Notes under the pieces: generated by a model
Seen by the model: the letters and a program-made list of their open reading frames with translations, nothing else
What the model was told of the DNA's origin: nothing
Database searches by the model: none
Translations under genes and position numbers: made by a program
Part shown: positions 44,954 to 53,238 of the stretch, one piece after another
Numbering within the stretch: the first letter of the stretch is position 1
How the letters are laid out: each line of letters opens with the position of its first letter
NCBI GenBank assembly: GCA_030681645.1
Contig: JAUXRX010000017.1
Location: forward strand, 558,001 to 622,000
Origin: Archangium sp.
Lineage (GTDB): Bacteria > Myxococcota > Myxococcia > Myxococcales > Myxococcaceae
Direction of reading: 5' to 3'
DNA length: 64,000 nucleotides

Positions 44954-45091
44954 TAACGTTCTTTCAGTGAGCTTAAGAGTTGGACCCTGGGGTCCCCCCC
45001 TCCCCTCCAGGGTTCACGGGATGGGGTCGGTTCGCCGACCCCTCCCTCTTTCTGGGCGCTCCATCAGTTCAAATGGAGCGCCCGTTTTTTT
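44954..45091 (+). ncRNA. pxr: Structured small RNA, probable Pxr homologue
   Basis: No open reading frame, yet a promoter-like element and a strong terminator bracket it on the plus strand. Three stem-loops can be drawn: SL1 GGACCCTGG/CCAGGGTTC (44982-45015) whose apical loop holds a run of exactly seven C (44994-45000) followed by TCCCC; SL2 with a UUCG tetraloop (45018-45046); SL3 the terminator (45054-45083). Myxococcus xanthus Pxr, which blocks fruiting-body development during growth, is known for three stem-loops and a seven-C run altered in the Phoenix mutant. Identification is from memory of that description, not from an alignment. The C-rich loop could pair with Shine-Dalgarno sequences. 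Confidence 0.6.
45054..45091 (+). terminator. Rho-independent terminator (SL3 of the sRNA)
   Basis: GGGCGCTCCAT, eight-base loop, ATGGAGCGCCC, G, then seven T. A perfect 11-base-pair stem and a U tract; the strongest terminator in the window. Confidence 0.93.
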
Positions 45092-45099
45092 CTCCGCCC

Positions 45100-47187
45100 T
45101 CAGGGCTGCCGCGCGTACCACTGGAGTGCGCCCTGCGAGCTGTCGGGCTCACACCGCAAGCTGCCACCCGCCGCACGAAGACCGAAGCGCGCTATCGACG
45201 CGTTGGTGACGCGCCCCGTTCCATCGGCCCCGACGACCGTGACCACGGGAGGCGGCGTGCCTCCATCGGGGAGCGAGCCGATCGCCGTCACCGCCGGCCA
45301 GGCGACGTCGGCTACGTGCCAGAGCTTGCACGGAGCGCCGAGCAGCACCTCGTCGGCCGGCATCAACCCCTCGAGCGGGACGATCGTCGCCGGCGTGGGG
45401 CTGCCCTTGAAGAAGAGCCGCAGCACCGGCTTCGGCGCCGGGTAACACTTGCCCGAGCCGCTCGGCGCGGCGTTCGCGGGCGCTGACTCGGCCACGCAGC
45501 GATCGCCCGTCGCGCAGCTGCAGGCCTCGCCGTCGAGGCACCCCACGCCGCCGTCCACCACACAGGCGGGGGGCGTCACGTGCATGCGGTTGTCGGCGAA
45601 GACGTGCACCATCACCCGGTAGCTGCACGAGGCCGTCGCGCAGAGCGGATCGTGCTCGGGGTAGTTCAGCGAGGCGTTCTCGATCAGCTGGCCATCACCG
45701 CGATCGTCGAGGTTGAGCGACGGATCGTCCGACGCGCCCGGCTGGCCCCAGTCGAAGTCGAAGCCGGCCACCGCGTTGTTGTCCTTCGTGCGCCTGGCGA
45801 AGCCGTTCAGGTCGCCCGAGGTCTTGCCCGAGGTGCCCGCGTTGAAGAACGCGAACGCGCCGGTGAAGGGGTCGCCGCCCGTCACCGCCGAGGGCCGCAC
45901 GAGGTGGAGATCGAGATCGACGCCCGAGAAACCTTCCCACTGCAGCTGGGCCACCAGGTCCTGCTTGATGGCCGCGGCGAAGCGCATCGTCACCACGGTC
46001 GAGCTCAGCCGGGAGTCGGTCACGGTCAGCTCGAGCGTGTACTCGCCGGTGATGATCGGCCTGAGCTGCACCTGCGCGGTGGTGGCGCCCGAGAGCGCGA
46101 GGCCCTGGGCGCCCCGCGGCGTGGAGGTGAGCCGCCAGCGATAGGTGAGGCCGGTGCGCCCGTCTTCGGGGTCCGCGGAGCACTTCGTGGGGTCGGTCGC
46201 GTCGGAGCTCGCGGAGAAGACCGCCAGCTCGTCGGGACGCACGTCGCGCGTGGCGGTGAAGTCGTAGCCACCGGCCGGCGGCGTGAGCAGCGGCGCCCAG
46301 AAGGTCGACGACGCGTAGTCGCGGGGCGCGTCGCCGATCAGCTGCGGCACCACGCGGATCAGGTTCGCGCAGACGAAGGGCGGCTGGTTGGGGCGCAGCG
46401 TGCCGGTGAGCTGCACGGTGATCGACGGCCGATCGGGATCGTCCGAGGTGATGGTCAACGTGCCCGAGTAGCTCGCCTGGCCCTCGCTCGTGGGCACGAA
46501 ACGAAGGGGGAGGTTGAAGCCCGCCGCCGCCTCGAGCGTCACCCCTGCCGGTGGAAAGGGCATGCCCCCCGCGACGGTGAAGGCTGCCGCGTCGGGCCCG
46601 CCGAAGGTCGCGCCGGTCACCTGCAGGGCGACCGCGCCTTCGTTCACCACCACCAGCGTGGGCAGCCTGGTGGGATCGATGGGCATCAGCCGCACCAGGG
46701 GCTCCATGCCGAAGTCGATCGAGGGCGGCTCGACCACCACGGTCGCGGTGCAGCCGCGCGCGCTCTGGCAGTCGGGGGTGAGCGCGAGCTTCGGCATCGC
46801 GCCTTCGCCCGCGAGCGCGACGCGCGTGGCCGGCCGATCGGGATCGTTGCTGTTGAGCACCAGGCTCGCGGTGAAGGCCTGGACGGCGGTCGGCGTGAAG
46901 GTGACGGTCACGCTCGCGTTGCCCAGCGCGTCGATGGAGGTGGGGGTGGTGCCGAGCCGGTAGGCCGCCGCGCCCGCGCCTTCGATCACGATCGACGAGA
47001 ACACCACCGAGGTCCGGGTCTGCGCCTCGAGCCGCACCACGAGCTGTTTCGAGTCGGCCACCTTCACCTGGCCGAAGTCGAGCCCTCCCACCGAGACCGC
47101 CAGCGAGGGGTTCACCTTCGCCACGTCAGGCCCGCACTTGCAGGCCGAGGCCGTGAGGAGGAGCGCGATGGCCGCGAGAGGACGCAT
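45100..47187 (-). CDS. Large lipoprotein with Ig-like (choice-of-anchor D / ASH) domains
   Basis: 695 residues. The signal peptide ends in LTASAC. Two repeats of the kind VSVGGLDFGQVKVADSKQLV with SNDPDRPATRVALAGEG and ITSDDPDRPSITVQLTGTL are ASPM/SPD-2/Hydin-type Ig domains. After a PKD-like segment (TYRWRLTSTPRGAQGL, TVTDSRLSSTVV) comes a region with VDLDLHLVRP, FDFDWGQPG and SLNLDDRGDG, typical of myxobacterial surface lipoproteins, and a Cys-rich stretch (CLDGEACSCATGDRC). Probably cell-surface; function unknown. Confidence 0.85.
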   Translation of the reverse strand: MRPLAAIALLLTASACKCGPDVAKVNPSLAVSVGGLDFGQVKVADSKQLVVRLEAQTRTSVVFSSIVIEGAGAAAYRLGTTPTSIDALGNASVTVTFTPTAVQAFTASLVLNSNDPDRPATRVALAGEGAMPKLALTPDCQSARGCTATVVVEPPSIDFGMEPLVRLMPIDPTRLPTLVVVNEGAVALQVTGATFGGPDAAAFTVAGGMPFPPAGVTLEAAAGFNLPLRFVPTSEGQASYSGTLTITSDDPDRPSITVQLTGTLRPNQPPFVCANLIRVVPQLIGDAPRDYASSTFWAPLLTPPAGGYDFTATRDVRPDELAVFSASSDATDPTKCSADPEDGRTGLTYRWRLTSTPRGAQGLALSGATTAQVQLRPIITGEYTLELTVTDSRLSSTVVTMRFAAAIKQDLVAQLQWEGFSGVDLDLHLVRPSAVTGGDPFTGAFAFFNAGTSGKTSGDLNGFARRTKDNNAVAGFDFDWGQPGASDDPSLNLDDRGDGQLIENASLNYPEHDPLCATASCSYRVMVHVFADNRMHVTPPACVVDGGVGCLDGEACSCATGDRCVAESAPANAAPSGSGKCYPAPKPVLRLFFKGSPTPATIVPLEGLMPADEVLLGAPCKLWHVADVAWPAVTAIGSLPDGGTPPPVVTVVGADGTGRVTNASIARFGLRAAGGSLRCEPDSSQGALQWYARQP

Positions 47188-47295
47188 GAGGCGGTTCTAT
47201 GCTCAGTGCACACTGAGGGGGAAATGGTTGATTCCCGGAGCCGAGTGTCGGATAACTCAGCTTGTTTCCATCCCCTTCCCGCGGAGACGTCCTTC

Positions 47296-47499
47296 ATGTC
47301 TGGCACCGACAAGCGCAAGCAATCGCTCTACTTCCCTGAAGAGATGCTCAAGGAGATCCAGGAAGAGGCGAACCGGCAGGACCGCTCGCTCTCCTGGGTC
47401 GTTCAGCAGGCGTGGAAGATCGCCCGCGAGCGCATCAAGTCTTTCCCCGCCGTCAATGACGTCGCCGGCGCGCCGGACCCGAAGGAGGATCGGCGCTGA
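47296..47499 (+). CDS. TIGR04563-type small protein (first of tandem pair)
   Basis: 67 residues from ATG 47296. The sequence KQSLYFPEEMLKEIQEEANR then QDRSLSWVVQQAWKIARE matches the small myxobacterial TIGR04563 family, which looks like a ribbon-helix-helix protein. A long upstream extension is a shadow of the minus-strand lipoprotein. Its stop overlaps the start of its paralogue (TGATG). Confidence 0.85.
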   Translation: MSGTDKRKQSLYFPEEMLKEIQEEANRQDRSLSWVVQQAWKIARERIKSFPAVNDVAGAPDPKEDRR

Positions 47500-47699
47500 T
47501 GTCGACCACCGATCATCGCAAGCAGTCGCTCTACTTCCCTGAGGAGATGCTCAAGGAAATCGAGCACGAGTCCGGCCGGCAGGATCGGTCGCTGTCGTGG
47601 ATCGTCCAGCAGGCGTGGAAGATCGCGCGCGCTGACTTGAAGCGCATGCCGTCTCCCAACGACGTGCTCGACGCAGCGGCCAACTCTTCGCAGGGCTGA
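47499..47699 (+). CDS. TIGR04563-type small protein (second of tandem pair)
   Basis: 66 residues, sharing KQSLYFPEEMLKEI, QDRSLSW and VQQAWKIAR with the gene before it; only the ends differ (KRMPSPNDVLDAAANSSQG here). The tight coupling suggests the two proteins form a hetero-oligomer, possibly a DNA-binding regulator. Function is not established. Confidence 0.85.
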   Translation: MSTTDHRKQSLYFPEEMLKEIEHESGRQDRSLSWIVQQAWKIARADLKRMPSPNDVLDAAANSSQG

Positions 47700-47772
47700 C
47701 CAGCCTCGAGCGCCGTTCCTTCGCCCTCCGCGCCCTCCTGGGGTTCGGGGGGCGTTTCGCTTTGGTGGCCGG

Positions 47773-48603
47773 TCAGTTCTGGGGGCGGGTCGGGACGGAG
47801 CAGTTCATCAACACCACCCGCGCCGGCTCGACCCTGAAGCCCGCCTCGACCGTCACGTTGAAGGGGCTCTGCTTCAGGTACGCGGCGGCGATGTTCGAGT
47901 CGATGCCGCCGGCGCGCTGCGCGTTCGAGGGGTTCCGGGTGGGGTCGGTGCCCTTGCCCGCGAGCATCGAATAGCCGTCGCCGCCCGAGATGAGGAAGGT
48001 CGAGGCGGCCAGGCGCAGCTTGCGCTGATCGAGGGTGCGGCCCGGCTTGGTGATCGGCACGCCTCCGATGCTCAGCGACGTGACGCGATCGAGCGGCGCC
48101 CGCGAGCAGTCGACCGTCATGGCGACCTCCTTCGACACCTGGAGGAAGGAACCCGCGGGCGAGACGATCGGCGCGGGCGTGGCGAAGAGCCGCTCGACCG
48201 AGTGCTCGAACATGTCGACCACCTCGCGCTCTGACAGGTCGACTGCCTGCACGGGGTTCTCGAAGAGCATGATCTCGTGCAGCACGCCGTTCGAGAGCGC
48301 GCCCTCGCGCAGGATGTTGCGCGTGATGCACAGGCCCTCGGCGCGGATCGAGCCCCCGTTGACCACCGCGAAGTCGGCCGGCTTGTCGGTCTCCGAGAAG
48401 ACCCAGGCGAAGCCATCGGCCGCCTGCTGCGCGATCGCGTTGTTCCCGTGCCGGGCGTTGGCGCGATCGAGGAAGACCTCGGTGCCCTTCGCGATGAAGG
48501 CCACGCGCTCGGTGGGGTTGTCGACGAGCGGCTGGCACTGATCGTTGTAGGCGATGCAGCCGGTGGCGAAGGCGAGCGACGCGATGAGGAGCACGTGGCG
48601 CAT
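47773..48603 (-). CDS. 5'-nucleotidase C-terminal domain lipoprotein lacking the catalytic domain
   Basis: 276 residues. The signal peptide ends in FATGC. The body matches only the substrate-binding C-terminal domain of UshA-type 5'-nucleotidases: ADFAVVNGGSIRAEGLCITR, NILREGALSNGV, VDMFEHSVER, FLQVSKEVAMTVD and FLISGGDGYSMLAGKG. The N-terminal metallophosphatase domain is missing and no neighbour supplies it. It starts two bases after the TonB-dependent receptor ends, so it is probably its surface partner, perhaps capturing a nucleotide-like ligand. Confidence 0.85.
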   Translation of the reverse strand: MRHVLLIASLAFATGCIAYNDQCQPLVDNPTERVAFIAKGTEVFLDRANARHGNNAIAQQAADGFAWVFSETDKPADFAVVNGGSIRAEGLCITRNILREGALSNGVLHEIMLFENPVQAVDLSEREVVDMFEHSVERLFATPAPIVSPAGSFLQVSKEVAMTVDCSRAPLDRVTSLSIGGVPITKPGRTLDQRKLRLAASTFLISGGDGYSMLAGKGTDPTRNPSNAQRAGGIDSNIAAAYLKQSPFNVTVEAGFRVEPARVVLMNCSVPTRPQN

Positions 48604-48605
48604 GT

Positions 48606-51347
48606 TCAGAACCCCACCTTTGCCTGCACGAAGGCCTGCCAGGTCTCGCGCGGGACTCCGCTGGTGACGCGATCGGGCCGGGTGGCGTCGTCGGCGTATT
48701 CGAAGTTGAACACGTTCTGGCCCAGCACCAGCAACTCGAGGTGGTCGAAGAGCGGCTCGGTGCGCAGCTGCGCGGTGACGGTGGCGTTACCGGGCAGCGT
48801 GTAGCGGCGAATGAGCTCGAGCACCGAGCGGCTGTTGTTCCGGCGCTCCGAGGCGAAGCGGCCGACCAGGTCGACGTTGAGCCAGCGGCCGATGGGCACG
48901 CTCACCCCGCCGTTCATGCGGATCTGCGGGACGTCGGTGAGGATGCGGCTCTGGGTGGGCGCGGTGAGATCTTCGGCGCGCACCCAGCTGGCGTTGACCC
49001 AGACCGCCAGGCGCTGGGTCAGCTCGAGCCGCGCTTCGCCCTCGAGGCCGATGGCCTGCACGCCCAGCAGGCGGTTCACGTACGGCACCAGGTTGCCCGA
49101 GGTGTCGACCTGGACGATCGCGTTGGTGATGCGCTCGAAGAAGGCGTTGGCCTTGAGGCGCAGCTTCCCGTCGCCGACGCCCTGCAGGTATTCAGCGCCG
49201 ACCTCGACCGAGTCGATGTACGCGCCCTGCAGCTGCACGTTGCCGATGAAGCGGCCCTGGTTGAAGTCGTTGTTGGGCACCGTCTCGGCGAGCTCCTGCA
49301 CCGTGGGCGCGCGGAACGAGCGGCCGTAGTGGCCGCGCAGCACCAGCGAGCGCACCGGGGTGACGGTGAGCCCCAGGCGCGGCCCGAACGAGGGCGTCAT
49401 CGCCGCGCCGGTCCACTGGCCGAACGCGTCACCGCGCGGGAGCTGCGTCAGGTCGAAGCGCACGCCCGCCTGCACGCTCACCACGTCCACCGGCGTCCAG
49501 GTGTCGTGAACGAACACGCCGAGGCTGAAGCGATCGGCGGCCGGCCCGCGCCCTCCCCGCCCGTCTTCCGTGGGGAGCCGCAGCCCCTCGGGCCGGAGGA
49601 GCTGCCCCGCATTCACGTTGGTGACCGGCACCGAGTTGGCCAGCACCTCGGCGAGGAAGAGCGACTGGTGCTCCACCGAGACGCCCGCCACCAGCCGGTT
49701 CTTCGCGGGGAGCAGGAACTCGCCCTTGCCCACCACGCCGAAGCCGCGCACGCCGTACGAGGCCTGCTCGAGCACGCCGTCGGGGAAGAGGGTGGTGTCG
49801 TCGCTGGGGCGCACCTGCCAGCCGTCGGGGGCGAGCTGCCAGAGCCGCTTCGTCGTCTGCTGGTCGAACCACGCCCGCACCGAGAGAGAGCCGCCGTCGC
49901 CCAGCGGCTTCTTCCAGCCGGCCTGCGCCTGAATGGTCGTCCAGTCGAGGCGCGAATCGGGGCCCACCACGTCGAAGAGGCCGATCAGGGCGCTGCGGCT
50001 CTCGAACATGAAGCGCGCGCTGGCGTCGAAGGTGCCTGCGCTCTCGGTGGCGATCGAGGCGCCCAGCCCTGCGTTCACCAGCAGGCGCTTGTCGCTGGTG
50101 TTCTTGGGGCGCTGCACGGTGGCCGAGTCGAGGCCGTCGCGCTGCACCGGGCGGCGTACGCCGAACTGGCTCGCCACGTCGACGTCGCCGAAGAGCGTGA
50201 CCGCGCCGAACGTGCCCGCGGCGTTCAGGTGCGCGTCGAACATCTCCCAGGTGCCGGCGCTGCCCGAGGCGCGGAAGCCCGCGTCGCGCCGGGTGACGAG
50301 GTTGATCACCCCGGTGACGTTGCCCAGGCCCACGTCTGCGGTGGCGGGGCCGCGGAAGACCTCGATGCGCTCGAGGTTGTCGACGGGCAACAGGGCGAGC
50401 GCCTTGCCGTCGTAGAAGTTGTTGAGGCGCTGGCCATTGAGGGTGAAGAGCAGCTCGGCGTCGCTGCGCAGCCCGCGCATGGCGACCCGGAAGTTGCCCT
50501 GCACGTCACGGCTGACGGTGAGGCCCGGCACGAGGTCGAGCGCCTCGTGCACGTAGCGCACGCCCAGTTGTTTGAGCTGGGCTGCGGTGAGCACGGTGGG
50601 CATCTGCGGCACCACGCGGGCGCTCTCATCGATGCGCTGGGCCACCCCGGCGGTGGCCTCGGCGCCATAGAGGGCCAGCTCTTCTTCGAGCTCCGTCTGG
50701 CGGCGCGTGGGAGGCGGGGCGTCACCCTCGGCCTTCTTCGGGGGCGGCTCGGCAGGCTCGGGCTTCTTCGGCGCAGGCCGTTCACCGCGCGCGGAGTCGA
50801 GGGGCTCGGCCTTCACCGGTTCCTTCTTTTCCGGCGGCGGCTTCTCGGTGGTGTCGACCCACTCGGCGGGGTGCTTTTCCTTCGGCGGCTCCTTCGGCTC
50901 GGGGGGCGGAGGCTCTTCCCTGCACTTCTTCCCCTTCTTGCACTTCGGCTTCGCGGGGGCGGTGACGACGGGCTCCGGGTCGTCGCCGATCACGATCACC
51001 CGCACCGGCTGGTTGGCCGAGGCGAAGATGGCGGTGCGATCGCCGTCGCTGCTGACGCCCTCGAAGTAGTACTCGATGCCCGGGGGCACCATGCGCGAGG
51101 CGGGCAGCGTGCCGCGGTAGAGATCGCCGTATTGGAGCTCGAAGGGGAAGTCTTCGTAGGGCTCGCCCGGACCCCGCACGCGGCAGATCACCTTCGAGAA
51201 CGAGCCACCCGCCAGCGTGCCCTCGAGCACCAGGGGCTTGCTCACCGGGGCCTCGGTGGGCGACTCGTGGAGGAAGGTCGCGCGCGGCTCGGCGGCGGCG
51301 GTCGCTGACAGCACCGCGAGACTGAGACCGAGACAGAGCGAGCGCAC
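48606..51347 (-). CDS. TonB-dependent outer membrane receptor with N-terminal Ig-like extension
   Basis: 913 residues from GTG 51347, which gives an ideal signal peptide (RSLCLGLSLAVLSATAAA); TTG 51386 is an alternative. An Ig-like domain of about 100 residues and a Pro/Lys-rich linker (about 110-230) precede the plug (LGVRYVHEALDLVPGLTVSR, GNFRVAMRGLRSDAELLFTL, RIEVFRGPATADVGLG) and a beta-barrel ending in an aromatic (AKVGF). The linker includes a copy of repeat family B (PLDSARGERP). The substrate is unknown; the coupled lipoprotein hints at a nucleotide-like ligand. Confidence 0.93.
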   Translation of the reverse strand: MRSLCLGLSLAVLSATAAAEPRATFLHESPTEAPVSKPLVLEGTLAGGSFSKVICRVRGPGEPYEDFPFELQYGDLYRGTLPASRMVPPGIEYYFEGVSSDGDRTAIFASANQPVRVIVIGDDPEPVVTAPAKPKCKKGKKCREEPPPPEPKEPPKEKHPAEWVDTTEKPPPEKKEPVKAEPLDSARGERPAPKKPEPAEPPPKKAEGDAPPPTRRQTELEEELALYGAEATAGVAQRIDESARVVPQMPTVLTAAQLKQLGVRYVHEALDLVPGLTVSRDVQGNFRVAMRGLRSDAELLFTLNGQRLNNFYDGKALALLPVDNLERIEVFRGPATADVGLGNVTGVINLVTRRDAGFRASGSAGTWEMFDAHLNAAGTFGAVTLFGDVDVASQFGVRRPVQRDGLDSATVQRPKNTSDKRLLVNAGLGASIATESAGTFDASARFMFESRSALIGLFDVVGPDSRLDWTTIQAQAGWKKPLGDGGSLSVRAWFDQQTTKRLWQLAPDGWQVRPSDDTTLFPDGVLEQASYGVRGFGVVGKGEFLLPAKNRLVAGVSVEHQSLFLAEVLANSVPVTNVNAGQLLRPEGLRLPTEDGRGGRGPAADRFSLGVFVHDTWTPVDVVSVQAGVRFDLTQLPRGDAFGQWTGAAMTPSFGPRLGLTVTPVRSLVLRGHYGRSFRAPTVQELAETVPNNDFNQGRFIGNVQLQGAYIDSVEVGAEYLQGVGDGKLRLKANAFFERITNAIVQVDTSGNLVPYVNRLLGVQAIGLEGEARLELTQRLAVWVNASWVRAEDLTAPTQSRILTDVPQIRMNGGVSVPIGRWLNVDLVGRFASERRNNSRSVLELIRRYTLPGNATVTAQLRTEPLFDHLELLVLGQNVFNFEYADDATRPDRVTSGVPRETWQAFVQAKVGF
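50778..50804 (+). repeat. Palindromic repeat family B inside the TonB receptor gene
   Basis: CCGTTCACCGCGCGCGGAGT then CGAGGGG, the inverse of the family-B consensus, read in frame as EPLDSARGERP in the receptor linker. Confidence 0.8.
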
Positions 51348-51603
51348 GGAGGAGCCGATGCTCGACGGAGCCTCCCTCCAACGCAAGCCCGTTCACCGAG
51401 CGGCGGCATCGGCTGACCGAAACAGCACCGGGGGGACGCGCTGGTCGCGTGGCGATTCGGTGCCCAGCACGGACAGGCTCCGCGACACGGGCAATTCGAT
51501 GCTGAGCCCATCGGACCTGGATCGCCGCCAGCAGCGGTTCGACGCAGCGGAGGCACCCAGGAAGTTGCGGGGGCGGGACCCGCGTGGGACCGTCCTCTCG
51601 TCC
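51348..51603. other. Divergent intergenic region
   Basis: 256 bases between the TonB receptor and the ChaN-like gene. An ATG at 51358 with GGAGGA in front would extend the plus-strand gene by 82 codons, but the codons there have weak third-position G/C bias, so I treat the region as regulatory. No clear operator is seen. Confidence 0.4.
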
Positions 51604-53190
51604 ATGCGCTCGTCGTTGTCCCTGCAGCGTTCGCTCTTCAAGCACCAGGCACGGCAGATCGCCCAGCAGGTGCAGGGCGCCTCGCCCCACTTCCGCGCCT
51701 ACCAGCGGCGGTACGAAGCGGCGACCCGGCGCTACCGGAGGGCGATCGAGCTGACGGAGGTCGACGCGCGCATCGCGAAGGCCGACCTCGTCTACGTCGG
51801 CGACTACCACACGCTGCGCATGGCCCAGCAGGCGTACCTGGCCCTGCTCAAGAGCGCGCTCTCGAGCGGCCGGCGGGTGGTGGTGGCGCTCGAGTTCGTC
51901 GAGATCCGCCACCAGGCCAGCCTCGACGCGTTCGTCGCGGGCAAGCTGTCAGAGAAGACCTTCCTCTCCCGCATCGGGCACCCCTACCGCGGGCCGTTCG
52001 ACATCTGGCCGGGGTTCGCGCCGATCCTCGAGGTGGCGAAGAAGCACGGGCTCGAGGTGATCGCGATCGATCGCCGCGCGTCGGGCCCCCGCTCGCTCGA
52101 GCTGCGTGACGAGGCCGCCGCGAAGCCGCTGGCCCGCGCCGCGAAGGCCGCCGATCGCCCCTTGGTGCTGGCGCTGGTGGGGCAGTTTCACGTGGCGCCC
52201 CGGCACCTGCCCCGCCGGGTCGAGGCATTGCTGGGCGACATCGAGCGCGAATCGCTCGTCGTCTACCAGAACGCCGAAGGGGTCTACTGGTCGCTGGCCC
52301 GCGCCGGCAGGGTCGAGTCGACGCGCGCGGTGGAGATCTCCGGGCGCGAGCTGTGCCTGGTGAACACCAGCCCGGTGGTCTGCCAGCGCAGCTTCCTCGA
52401 CTACGTGGAGGCCGAGGCGGGTGACGCCCCCCTCGACGAGACGGGCATCGCCCTCACCTTCCGCCACCTCGCGCGCGGCATCGGCCGCTTCACCGGCCTC
52501 AAGGTGGGCGCCGCGGCAGACCAGGTGCTGGTGCTCACCGCGGCCGACTTCGACGTGCTCGAGCGGCTGCAGAAGCGCGCCCGCTTCACCCCGGCCGAGC
52601 TCCGGCACCTCGAGCAGCACGTGCTGTCGATGGAGAGCGCGTGGATCCCGCGGGCCCGGGCGGTGTGGCTGGCGTCGCTCTCGTTGAACCACGTCGCCGA
52701 AGAAGCGGCCCACTTCGTCAGGCACCTCTGCGTGGGCGACGCGATGGAAAGGCCCCGCCCCCGCACCGACGCCTTCTGGGCGCGTTGCCTCGAGGAAGCG
52801 CTCGGCTTCTTCGGGAGCCGGCTGGTGAACCCCAAGCGGCGCTGCACCCAGCTCGACGAGTGGACGTGGCACTTCGAGTCGGGGAACGGCGAGCTCAAGC
52901 GGGTGGCGGCCTTCACCCTGGCGATCTCGACCGCGCTCAACGACGACCTCGCGGCCGCGCAGAAGATGGTGCCGCTCTCGAGCGTGCCCCTGCTCAACGG
53001 CGTGAGCCACGCGCTGGGCTACCTGCTCGGTGACGCGCTGGCCCAGGCATTCGCGCGCAAGGCGATCTCCGCCGCCGACGTGCGCGCGTTGTTCCGCGAC
53101 CCGTTCGAGGAACCGGCGCTCACCTTCGCCGCCCTCGCCCGCCGGCTCGAGCTGTTTGGCAGCCCCAGACAAGACTCCGCCATCCGCTGA
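51604..53190 (+). CDS. ChaN-like (haem-binding uptake, Tiki superfamily) domain protein
   Basis: 528 residues from ATG 51604. The N-terminal half is ChaN-like: ADLVYVGDYHTLRMAQQAYL, RRVVVALEFVEIRHQASLDA, GLEVIAIDRRA and LVLALVGQFHVAPRHLP. ChaN proteins bind haem next to TonB systems, but this one has no signal peptide and has a long helical C-terminal half of unknown role (ALGFFGSRLVNPKRRCTQLD). It is divergent from the TonB receptor, which fits an iron or haem link; that link is inference. Confidence 0.82.
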   Translation: MRSSLSLQRSLFKHQARQIAQQVQGASPHFRAYQRRYEAATRRYRRAIELTEVDARIAKADLVYVGDYHTLRMAQQAYLALLKSALSSGRRVVVALEFVEIRHQASLDAFVAGKLSEKTFLSRIGHPYRGPFDIWPGFAPILEVAKKHGLEVIAIDRRASGPRSLELRDEAAAKPLARAAKAADRPLVLALVGQFHVAPRHLPRRVEALLGDIERESLVVYQNAEGVYWSLARAGRVESTRAVEISGRELCLVNTSPVVCQRSFLDYVEAEAGDAPLDETGIALTFRHLARGIGRFTGLKVGAAADQVLVLTAADFDVLERLQKRARFTPAELRHLEQHVLSMESAWIPRARAVWLASLSLNHVAEEAAHFVRHLCVGDAMERPRPRTDAFWARCLEEALGFFGSRLVNPKRRCTQLDEWTWHFESGNGELKRVAAFTLAISTALNDDLAAAQKMVPLSSVPLLNGVSHALGYLLGDALAQAFARKAISAADVRALFRDPFEEPALTFAALARRLELFGSPRQDSAIR

Positions 53191-53238
53191 GGCGGCCGGG
53201 GCTCTGTTGCGTTGGCGCACGTGCGCTACGGTGCGCCC

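Noticed and set aside
44954..45091. The sRNA locus as 6S RNA, signal recognition RNA or tmRNA
   Set aside because: It lacks the large central bulge of 6S, the GGAA/GCAG loop motif of SRP RNA, and the tRNA-like ends and tag frame of tmRNA.
48741..51308. An 855-residue plus-strand frame over the TonB receptor
   Set aside because: Antisense shadow: no motif, and its codons track the third-position bias of the receptor gene on the other strand.
51358..51603. An earlier start (ATG 51358) of the ChaN-like gene despite GGAGGA in front
   Set aside because: The added 82 residues have weak codon bias, no similarity to the family, and would place the start within the divergent receptor promoter.
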